A stretch of DNA of 6,611 bases from Planctomycetota bacterium (GTDB lineage Bacteria > Planctomycetota > B129-G9), in NCBI GenBank assembly GCA_030622295.1, contig JAUXGI010000062.1, positions 1-6,611 on the forward strand, in the 5' to 3' direction. The position numbers were made by a program, and so were the translations under genes. Positions 1-5,768 of the stretch are shown here, one piece after another; position 1 is the stretch's first letter, and each line of letters starts with the position of its first letter. A model generated the notes under the pieces. It did no database searches and was not told the DNA's origin. It was given only the letters and a program-made list of their open reading frames with translations.

Positions 1-1206
1 GAAGGTTGCGGCGGCAGCGTTGCGCTCAATGCGGTTTGCAACGGCGCCGTCGCCGTCGCCGACGGGAAGATAGTCGAATACGGCTCCACCGACGAGATCA
101 CCTCGAAGTACCGGGCACGCTCCGTTATCAGCGCAGCGGGCATGGTCGTCACGCCCGGCCTTGTCGACCCCCACACCCATCTCGTATTCTCCGCCACACG
201 CGAGGACGAGTTCGAGATGCGCAACATGGGACTTTCCTACAAAGAAATCACCCTCAGGGGAGGCGGCATTCACACATCCGTGCGGAAACTCCGCCGGATG
301 AGCAGAGATGAGTTGGTCGAGAAATCGTTGCCTTATCTGGATACGGCGCTCGCCCACGGCACGACCACCGTCGAGATAAAAAGTGGTTACGGCCTGACAA
401 CCAGAGACGAGATCAAGACGCTGGAAGCGATAGCCGACCTCGGCAGGCGGCACGTGGTGGACATTGTGCCGACCTTCCTGGGCGCGCACGAAGTGCCGGA
501 TGAATTTCGAGAAAACAAGGAAGGCTACATATCGCTTTTGCTGAACGAGATGATACCGGAGGTTGCCCGGCGCGGTCTGGCGGAGTTCTGTGATATCTTC
601 TGCGAGGCGCACGTATACAACATAGACGAGTCCCGGCGAATCCTGACGGCCGCCGGGGATGCGGGAATGAAGTTGAAAATGCACGCCGACGAGATAGAGC
701 CGATGGGCGGAGCGGAACTGGCCGGCGAACTCCGGGCGGTCTCCGCGGACCACCTTGTGGCGGCCTCGGACGCGGGAATAGATGCGATGGTCGAGGGGGG
801 AGTGGTGCCGGTGTTGCTGCCGGCCACGAGTTTCAGCCTGGGCTTGAAGAAACATGCGCCCGCGCGCAAGATGCTGGACGCCTCGCTCCCCGTGGCGCTC
901 TCCACCGACTTCAACCCGGGCACCTCGTTTACCGAGTCGCAGCAAATGACGATGGCGCTGGCCTGCGTGAACCTGAAGATGTCCGCCGCGGAAGCGCTGC
1001 GCGCCTGCACCGTCAATGCGGCTCGCGCCGTCTGCAGGGACGAACTCCTCGGCAGCATCTCACCGGGAAAGCAGGCCGACCTCGTCATATGGAATATACC
1101 GGACTACAAGCACCTGGGGTATCATTTCGGGGTGAACCTCGCTCATGCGGTCATAAAGAAGGGGAATATCGTGGTGCGCAACGTGAATACAGTCATGCGG
1201 CAATGA
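1..1206 (+). CDS. hutI: Imidazolonepropionase, 5'-truncated by window edge
   Basis: Imidazolonepropionase hydrolyses 4-imidazolone-5-propanoate to N-formimino-L-glutamate, the third step of histidine degradation, in the cytoplasm. The frame is open from base 1, so the ATG at 142 is internal and the true start lies upstream. The 401 visible residues compare with about 405-425 for the family, so roughly 20-30 N-terminal residues are missing. Amidohydrolase-fold signatures, numbered on the fragment, are PGLVDPHTH with metal ligands H58 and H60, the GGGI loop near residue 88, KSGYGL near 127, GAHEVP near 161, KMHADE with H228, SADHL with H251, and STDFNPGTS with D303. The HxH, HADE His and STD Asp are the expected single-metal ligands. 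The C-terminal GKQADLVIW strand is the usual end of the composite beta-sandwich. No key residue is missing. The gene lies 92 bp upstream of ftcD, the next pathway step, which supports a hut operon whose promoter is outside the window. Confidence 0.96.
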   Translation, partial: EGCGGSVALNAVCNGAVAVADGKIVEYGSTDEITSKYRARSVISAAGMVVTPGLVDPHTHLVFSATREDEFEMRNMGLSYKEITLRGGGIHTSVRKLRRMSRDELVEKSLPYLDTALAHGTTTVEIKSGYGLTTRDEIKTLEAIADLGRRHVVDIVPTFLGAHEVPDEFRENKEGYISLLLNEMIPEVARRGLAEFCDIFCEAHVYNIDESRRILTAAGDAGMKLKMHADEIEPMGGAELAGELRAVSADHLVAASDAGIDAMVEGGVVPVLLPATSFSLGLKKHAPARKMLDASLPVALSTDFNPGTSFTESQQMTMALACVNLKMSAAEALRACTVNAARAVCRDELLGSISPGKQADLVIWNIPDYKHLGYHFGVNLAHAVIKKGNIVVRNVNTVMRQ

Positions 1207-1211
1207 GAATC

Positions 1212-1232
1212 GTCCCCGACGGGACACCTTTT
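1212..1232 (+). terminator. Weak terminator-like hairpin after hutI
   Basis: GTCCC (1212-1216) and GGGAC (1221-1225) form a perfect 5-bp stem with a 4-base loop, followed after three bases by TTTT (1229-1232). The stem and T run are short, so at most a weak or partial terminator is expected. The next gene belongs to the same pathway, so strong termination here would be surprising. Confidence 0.25.
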
Positions 1233-1243
1233 GCCGTTTACCC

Positions 1244-1272
1244 CGGGCTGTCGTGGAACACGCGGAAGCCCG
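1244..1272 (+). other. Nested hairpin in hutI-ftcD spacer
   Basis: CGGGCT (1244-1249) pairs with AGCCCG (1267-1272). Inside it CGTG (1252-1255) pairs with CACG (1259-1262) around a GAA loop, leaving a small GT/CGGA internal loop. No T tract follows, so it does not look like an intrinsic terminator. It could be an mRNA-processing or stability element, or chance in GC-rich DNA. It sits about 26 bases before the ftcD start. Confidence 0.3.
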
Positions 1273-1298
1273 TTCCTTCATCAATTCTTGGATAAGCC

Positions 1299-2195
1299 AT
1301 GGACAGGATAGTAGAGTGCGTGCCGAACTTCAGCGAAGGCCGGCGGATGGACACCGTTGACCGGATAGTCGCGGCCATATCAGGCGTGAACGGCGTCAGG
1401 GTGCTGGGCCGCGAATCGGACAGGGACCACAACCGGAGCGTTGTCACGTTTGTCGGCCCGCCCGGGACGGTTGCCGATGCAGCCTTCGCCGGAATTGCAA
1501 AGGCCGCCGAACTCATAGACCTCAACGAACATACCGGCCAGCATCCGCGCATGGGCGCGGCGGACGTGGTGCCGTTCGTGCCGGTACGCGGAGTGGACAT
1601 GCAGGAGTGCGTTGAACTCGCAAAAGGCTTGGGCAGACGGGTCGGCGGGGAACTGCGTATACCCGTGTTTCTTTACGAAGAAGCGGCAACCAGGCCGGAA
1701 AGGCGCAATCTCGCCGGGGTCCGCAAGGGCCAATTTGAAAGACTGCGCGAACTCATCGGCAAAGATCCCGAACGCAAGCCGGATTTTGGCCCCGAGAAAA
1801 TACACCCGACCGCCGGCGCGGTCGCAATTGGCGCCAGAGAATTTCTGATTGCTTACAACGTCAACCTCGCTTCGGACAACCTGGCCCTGGCCAGGGAGAT
1901 AGCGAAGAAAATACGCGAGTCGAGCGGCGGCCTGCCCTGCGTAAAGGCCCTGGGACTCATGCTCAGGGAGTTGAACGTGGCGCAGGTGTCCATGAACCTG
2001 ACGAATTTCAAGGTTACCTCCATGCGAAAGGTCTTCGACGTGATAAAGGCCGAAGCCGAGAAGAGCGGAGAGAAGATACGCAACTCGGAACTGATTGGCC
2101 TGGTGTCGCAGGCCGCGCTGAAGCCCGGAGACGTGGAATATCTCAAAATCGAGCCGTTTGATTCAAAACAGATAATCGAAAACCGTCTGGATTAG
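1299..2195 (+). CDS. ftcD: Glutamate formimidoyltransferase, single-domain
   Basis: This enzyme transfers the formimino group of N-formimino-L-glutamate to tetrahydrofolate, giving glutamate and 5-formimino-THF. It completes the formimino route of histidine degradation and feeds the one-carbon pool. The 298-residue product matches the usual length of the stand-alone transferase. The start is typical of the family, with ECVPNFSEGR at residues 6-15. H82 in TGQHPRMGAADVVPFVP lies at the same position as the catalytic histidine of the mammalian bifunctional enzyme. Two transferase subdomains are evident, about residues 1-178 and 180-298, the second opening with the conserved stretch around GAREFLIAYNVNL. 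There is no C-terminal cyclodeaminase domain, so 5-formimino-THF must be deaminated by a separate enzyme not in this window. Only a weak GGA (1290-1292) precedes the ATG, with six bases between. Nothing suggests the gene is broken. Confidence 0.96.
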   Translation: MDRIVECVPNFSEGRRMDTVDRIVAAISGVNGVRVLGRESDRDHNRSVVTFVGPPGTVADAAFAGIAKAAELIDLNEHTGQHPRMGAADVVPFVPVRGVDMQECVELAKGLGRRVGGELRIPVFLYEEAATRPERRNLAGVRKGQFERLRELIGKDPERKPDFGPEKIHPTAGAVAIGAREFLIAYNVNLASDNLALAREIAKKIRESSGGLPCVKALGLMLRELNVAQVSMNLTNFKVTSMRKVFDVIKAEAEKSGEKIRNSELIGLVSQAALKPGDVEYLKIEPFDSKQIIENRLD

Positions 2196-2209
2196 CCCGA
2201 CTGAAAGAC

Positions 2210-2226
2210 GTCCCGCGAGGCGGGGC
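2210..2226 (+). other. GC-rich hairpin in ftcD-flavoprotein spacer
   Basis: GTCCCGC (2210-2216) pairs with GCGGGGC (2220-2226) around a GAG loop, giving seven pairs including one G-U. No T run follows, so a classical intrinsic terminator is not supported. It is the only clear structure in the 80-bp gap between ftcD and the flavoprotein genes and could mark an mRNA 3' end or processing point between the two gene sets. Confidence 0.3.
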
Positions 2227-2275
2227 GGGAAAGGGTCTGACTCCCCGAGCCTCCACCTCTGAAACTTCAAGTGAC

Positions 2276-2590
2276 ATGAGACGAATAACCGAACACCCGA
2301 TTCTCACGTTCGAGCAAGGCAGGAAAATCACATTCACCTTCGACGGCAAGACCATCGAAGGCCGGGAGGGTGACACCATTGCCTCGGCCCTCCAGGCCGC
2401 CGGCATAAGGGTCTACCGCGAGAGCATCGAGATGCATCGCCCGCGCGGATTCTTCTGCGCGATTGGGCGCTGCGCCAACTGCTCGATGATAGTCGACGGC
2501 GTGCCGAACACCAAGGTCTGCGTCACCCGGCTCAGGGAAGGCGTGGTCGTCGAGACCCAGCGAGGGCGCGGCGGCGTGAGAAGGGATTAG
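2276..2590 (+). CDS. (2Fe-2S) small subunit of HcnABC/sarcosine oxidase-like dehydrogenase
   Basis: This 104-residue protein fits the Fer2_4 type, the small electron-transfer subunit of multimeric flavoprotein dehydrogenases (HcnA of hydrogen cyanide synthase; small subunits of opine, hydroxyproline and sarcosine-type oxidases). It begins RRITEHPIL, as these subunits usually do. It then shows a beta-grasp region with the strand pair ITFTFDGKTIEG (about 18-29) and the helix GDTIASALQAAGI (32-44). The cluster ligands are C61, C66, C69 and C82, spaced C-x4-C-x2-C-x12-C, all present. It has no signal peptide and is cytoplasmic, presumably bound to the alpha subunit encoded 47 bp downstream. No Shine-Dalgarno is visible before this ATG; the family-typical N-terminus decides the start. 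The substrate cannot be read from this subunit because it only carries electrons. Confidence 0.9.
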   Translation: MRRITEHPILTFEQGRKITFTFDGKTIEGREGDTIASALQAAGIRVYRESIEMHRPRGFFCAIGRCANCSMIVDGVPNTKVCVTRLREGVVVETQRGRGGVRRD

Positions 2591-2637
2591 TGATGAGTAA
2601 CGTTCTTCCGGGTTCATCATAGAATCAACCTGTCACC

Positions 2638-4533
2638 ATGGCGATGATTAATACTGAGATACTCGTAATCGGAGGGGGGCCCGCCGGCTTATGCGCTGCG
2701 GCCGAAGCGGCCGAGCACGGCGCGAAGGTCCTGCTGGTCGACGACAAGGACGTCCTCGGCGGGCAACTCATCAAGCAGACGCACAGGTTCTTCGGTTCGC
2801 GCCAGCAGTACGCCGGCGTTCGCGGCATCGATATCGCAAAGATTCTTATTGAAAACGCACGGGAGTTCGGCGTCGAATTGACGACGGGCGCTACGGCCAC
2901 CGCCATATACGGCGACGGCGTTGTTGCCGCCGCCACCGACGACGGGTTCCTCAAGGTACGGCCCGAAAAGATAATCGCCGCGACGGGCGCTTACGAGAAC
3001 ATGCTCGCCTTTCCCAACAGCGACCTTCCGGGGGTGTACGGCGCGGGCGCCGTGCAAACCCTGATGAACGTCAACGGAGTCGCTCCCGGCAATCGCGTGC
3101 TCATGATCGGTGCGGGCAACATAGGCCTGATAGTCGCGTACCAGTTGCTCCAGGCCGGCATCGGGGTGGCCGCCGTGATTGAAATCACCGACAGGGTCGG
3201 CGGCTACTATGTCCACGCGAACAAAATCCGCCGACTGGGAGTCCCGATACTGCTGCGCCATACCGTGAAGTACGCCTGGGGCGGGGAGGGCGTCGAGGGC
3301 GCTGCGATTGCCCGGGTGGATGAGCGCTATCGTCCCATCCCCGGCACTGAGAGAGACTTGGCGGTCGATACCATTTGCCTGTCCGTGGGTCTCACCCCGC
3401 TGACGGAACTGCTCTGGAACGCGGGATGCGGGATGAAGTACATAGCGCAACTCGGCGGGCATGTTGCGTGGCACGACGAGAACATGCGCACGTCGCGCGA
3501 GGACATCTACGTGGCCGGCGACGCCTCGGGCATCGAGGAAGCCAGCAGCGCGATGATAGAGGGGAAGGTCGCCGGACTTAACGCCGCTTATGCCCTGAAG
3601 CGCGACATCGGTCTCTCGAAGAAAAACTACGAAGGATGCCTGGAAGACTACCGCGAGCAGTTGTGCCAGTTGCGCCGCGGGCCGTTCGGCGAAAAGGCCC
3701 GCCGGGGCAAGAGCGCGCTCATGGGCGCTCCGATTCCGGCTGACAGGCCGATAAAATCAACGCCTGTACCCGATGAAGAGTTCCAGAAGGGCGCGCGCGT
3801 CGTCATCGAGTGCGAGCAAAACATCCCCTGTGACCCGTGCGAGGCGACCTGCCCACACGGGGCCATCACCGTGGGCGAAGACATGGTCAACTACCCGCTG
3901 CTGGATGCGGGGAAGTGCAACGCATGCGGCATATGCGTCGCGAGTTGTCCCGGTCTTGCTCTTTTCGTCCTCAACAGGGATTACTCGCAAACGGAGACGG
4001 AAATAATCCTGCCGTACGAGTTCATACCGGTGCCGAACAAGGGCGACCGGGTGGACGCCTGCGACCGCGAGGGCAACGTCGTGTGCCGGGCGAGGGTCTC
4101 TCGCGCCGTCAAGAGCAAGAAGTTCGACCGAACGGCGCTCGTGTCCCTGGTCGTGGAGGACCGATACGCCGATGTGGTGCGGAGTTTCCGCATAAGCGGC
4201 ATTGTGCCTGAGACCGGGCGCATCGAGAAGCCGGACATGAGCCGGGTCGACGAGATGGACACGATAATCTGCGTGTGCGAGGACGTAACCCGCCGCCGGA
4301 TAGAAGAGGCGATAGACCGCGACGGCGCGCAAAGCATGGATGAAATCAAGCGCCTTCTCCGCTGCGGGATGGGCCCCTGCCAGGGCAAGACCTGTCAGCG
4401 GCTGATAATGCAGATACTCGCGAAAAAACTGAACCGCAATATTGAGGAGTTCAAGCCGCAGACATATCGCGGTCCCATGAAACCGGTGTCGCTTGGATTG
4501 CTTGCGAAGGCGGACGATGAAGAAGAAAACTGA
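2638..4533 (+). CDS. FAD/NAD(P) oxidoreductase alpha subunit fused to 2x[4Fe-4S] and BFD-like modules
   Basis: This 631-residue protein resembles the alpha subunit of HcnABC, sarcosine oxidase and dye-linked proline dehydrogenase complexes, which passes electrons between the substrate-oxidising beta subunit and an acceptor. Residues 1-345 form a two-dinucleotide-fold oxidoreductase: GGGPAGL (12-18) for FAD; GAGNIG (158-163) for a second nucleotide, with acidic E182 ending the next strand, which would favour NAD over NADP if used; and YVAGDASG (291-298) for the FAD ribityl chain. Residues 385-445 are an inserted two-cluster ferredoxin with C392, C398, C401, C405 and C427, C430, C433, C437. Residues 455-535 are a strand-rich segment I cannot assign. 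Residues 540-590 are BFD-like: C545-x-C547-x33-C581-x4-C586 inside the GMGPCQGKTC signature, with C576 extra. There is no GcvT-like folate domain, unlike true tetrameric sarcosine oxidase alpha. No Shine-Dalgarno is seen; a second in-frame ATG at 2644 is possible. The 3' end overlaps the beta gene. Confidence 0.92.
   Translation: MAMINTEILVIGGGPAGLCAAAEAAEHGAKVLLVDDKDVLGGQLIKQTHRFFGSRQQYAGVRGIDIAKILIENAREFGVELTTGATATAIYGDGVVAAATDDGFLKVRPEKIIAATGAYENMLAFPNSDLPGVYGAGAVQTLMNVNGVAPGNRVLMIGAGNIGLIVAYQLLQAGIGVAAVIEITDRVGGYYVHANKIRRLGVPILLRHTVKYAWGGEGVEGAAIARVDERYRPIPGTERDLAVDTICLSVGLTPLTELLWNAGCGMKYIAQLGGHVAWHDENMRTSREDIYVAGDASGIEEASSAMIEGKVAGLNAAYALKRDIGLSKKNYEGCLEDYREQLCQLRRGPFGEKARRGKSALMGAPIPADRPIKSTPVPDEEFQKGARVVIECEQNIPCDPCEATCPHGAITVGEDMVNYPLLDAGKCNACGICVASCPGLALFVLNRDYSQTETEIILPYEFIPVPNKGDRVDACDREGNVVCRARVSRAVKSKKFDRTALVSLVVEDRYADVVRSFRISGIVPETGRIEKPDMSRVDEMDTIICVCEDVTRRRIEEAIDRDGAQSMDEIKRLLRCGMGPCQGKTCQRLIMQILAKKLNRNIEEFKPQTYRGPMKPVSLGLLAKADDEEEN
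4506..4510 (+). promoter_or_regulatory. Shine-Dalgarno GAAGG for beta subunit
   Basis: GAAGG lies six bases before the ATG at 4517, inside the end of the alpha gene. It favours this ATG over the in-frame ATG at 4493 and supports translational coupling of the two subunits. Confidence 0.7.
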
Positions 4534-5665
4534 TGTCGTGATTATCGGCGGCGGTGTTATCGGCACCTCAATCGCTTACAGCCTCGCCAAAAACGGCGTC
4601 ACCGACGTTGTCTTGGTGGAGCGCGACACCCTGTCGTGCGGTGCAACCGGGCGCTGCGCAGGCGGCATACGCCAGCAGTGGTCCGAACCTTCGAACGTCC
4701 GACTGGCGAGAGCCAGCATAGAGATATTCAAGAACTTCAGGGAAGAAATGGGCCGCGACATCGGCCTGGTTGAAGGCGGCTACCTCCTTTGCGCACATGC
4801 GGAGGAGGAAGCCGAGAGGTTCAGGGAAACCGTTGCGATGCAGCGCAAGGTCGGCGCCGACGTGCGCATAGTTACGCCCGAAGAGATGCGCGACATTGCG
4901 CCCTGCCTCAACACGGACGGCATGATTCTGGGCGCTTACTGTCCCGACGACTGCCACGCCGACCCGTTCCAGGTAACCCAGGGATACGCGGAAAACGCCA
5001 GGCGGCTCGGCGTGGATATTGAACTTCACACCGAGGTCACGGAGATAAGGAAAAAGGGGAAACGTGTCGCGGCTGTCGTGACGAACGGCGGGAAGATTGA
5101 GTGCAACTGGGTGGTCAACGCGGCGGGGGGTCACTCGGCCGAGGTGGGCGCGATGGCGGGCGTAGACCTGCCGACGAAATCATACCGCCACCAGATAGCC
5201 GTTACCGAACCGATTCGGCGCATACAGGAACCGCTCATAGTCGATTTCTACGTCAACATTTATTTCTGCCAGACGGCGCACGGCTCGTTCATGATGGGTT
5301 ACGGCGATGAGGCCGAAAAGCCCGGCCACAACGTCCGCGGCACCTGGCAGTTTCTGGAGGAAATCTCCAGGAGGCTGACCGGACTGGTGCCCGCGTTGAA
5401 AGACATCAGCGTGGTGCGGCAGTGGGCCGGGCTTTACAACATGAGCCCGGACGCACAGCCCATCCTGGGACGGGTCAGCGACGAGGTGGAGAACTTCATC
5501 TGCGCAGTGGGCTTTAGCGGTCACGGCTTCATGCTGGCGCCGATTACCGGTGTGCTGATGGCGGAACTCATCACGTACGGCGAGACGCGCACCCTTCCCA
5601 TCGACGAGTTAAGCATAAAGCGCTTCGAGGGCGGCGTGAAGAGCGCCGAGGCAAACGTCGTCTGA
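4517..5665 (+). CDS. DAO-family FAD-dependent oxidoreductase, catalytic beta subunit
   Basis: This is a glycine/D-amino-acid oxidase (DAO) family flavoprotein, related to SoxB, HcnC and the proline dehydrogenase beta subunit. It is the subunit expected to oxidise the C-N bond of an amino acid or secondary amine. The product is 382 residues, normal for the family. Visible are a Rossmann FAD motif GGGVIG (11-16) with acidic E35 ending strand 2 (LVERD), the SCGATGRCAGGIRQQW loop (40-55), the second FAD motif VNAAGGHS (200-207), the strand YRHQIAVTE (223-231), the RQWAGLYNMSPDAQPILG segment (301-318) and the C-terminal flavin-binding AVGFSGHGFMLAP (330-342). The start at 4517 has a good ribosome binding site and makes a 17-bp overlap with alpha; an upstream ATG at 4493 would add eight residues atypical of the family before the Rossmann strand. 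There is no signal peptide. The substrate is undetermined: proline, hydroxyproline, sarcosine, glycine and opines are all handled by relatives. Confidence 0.91.
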   Translation: MKKKTDVVIIGGGVIGTSIAYSLAKNGVTDVVLVERDTLSCGATGRCAGGIRQQWSEPSNVRLARASIEIFKNFREEMGRDIGLVEGGYLLCAHAEEEAERFRETVAMQRKVGADVRIVTPEEMRDIAPCLNTDGMILGAYCPDDCHADPFQVTQGYAENARRLGVDIELHTEVTEIRKKGKRVAAVVTNGGKIECNWVVNAAGGHSAEVGAMAGVDLPTKSYRHQIAVTEPIRRIQEPLIVDFYVNIYFCQTAHGSFMMGYGDEAEKPGHNVRGTWQFLEEISRRLTGLVPALKDISVVRQWAGLYNMSPDAQPILGRVSDEVENFICAVGFSGHGFMLAPITGVLMAELITYGETRTLPIDELSIKRFEGGVKSAEANVV

Positions 5666-5685
5666 ACATGCAGAGCATGCAGACG

Positions 5686-5707
5686 GCCTTGACACGGCTT
5701 TCAAGGC
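5686..5707 (+). promoter_or_regulatory. Inverted repeat overlapping the -35 box
   Basis: GCCTTGA (5686-5692) and TCAAGGC (5701-5707) are perfect 7-bp arms around an 8-base centre. The left arm contains the start of the -35 hexamer. It may be an operator dyad, or in RNA a hairpin ending the upstream transcript. No T run follows, so an intrinsic terminator is less likely. Confidence 0.4.
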
Positions 5708-5717
5708 GCGCTATTCT
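5689..5717 (+). promoter_or_regulatory. Sigma70-like promoter for the ATPase gene
   Basis: A perfect -35 hexamer TTGACA (5689-5694) is separated by the optimal 17 bases from TATTCT (5712-5717), which matches four of six positions of the -10 consensus. Transcription would begin near 5724, leaving a leader of about 45 bases. It lies just after the flavoprotein stop codon and implies that the downstream gene is transcribed independently of the metabolic operon. Confidence 0.65.
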
Positions 5718-5768
5718 AAACAGGCATGCAGTATTTGATGTTGTCTCATGTTGTTGGGGTGTATTTCC

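Larger units (their letters stand above)
5667..5731. repeat. Three CATGCAG copies around the promoter
   Basis: CATGCAG occurs at 5667-5673, 5676-5682 and 5725-5731. The first two are tandem, nine bases apart start to start, and both are followed by A. The last two are preceded by G, making the palindromic core GCATGC. Two copies lie upstream of the -35 box and one falls at the expected transcription start, a layout that could be an operator. Seven-base identity in 65 bp is only modestly improbable by chance. Confidence 0.4.

Noticed and set aside
6..311. Arg-rich plus-strand open frame at the left edge
   Set aside because: It is the +2 shifted frame of hutI, with a strongly biased Arg/His composition and no family features.
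142..1206. HutI starting at the ATG at 142
   Set aside because: The same frame is open back to base 1 and encodes the expected N-terminal amidohydrolase strands (GAVAVADGKIVEYG) before this Met. It is internal, just before the PGLVDPHTH metal motif.
2594..2623. Nine-codon mini-ORF before the alpha subunit, considered as a leader peptide
   Set aside because: It has no ribosome binding site, no run of regulatory codons and no terminator/antiterminator pair; short ORFs of this size are expected by chance.
4493..4516. Upstream ATG giving the beta subunit eight extra residues
   Set aside because: The added residues are unlike family N-termini, which start just before the Rossmann strand, and the ATG at 4517 has a well-placed GAAGG.
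3757..4566. Long antisense open frame opposite the alpha gene (also 2689-3474 and 525-1088 on the minus strand)
   Set aside because: These are compositional shadows of GC-rich sense genes. The translations are low-complexity (His/Arg/Ala- or Ser/Ala-rich), show no recognisable motif, and the sense strand carries complete conserved enzymes.
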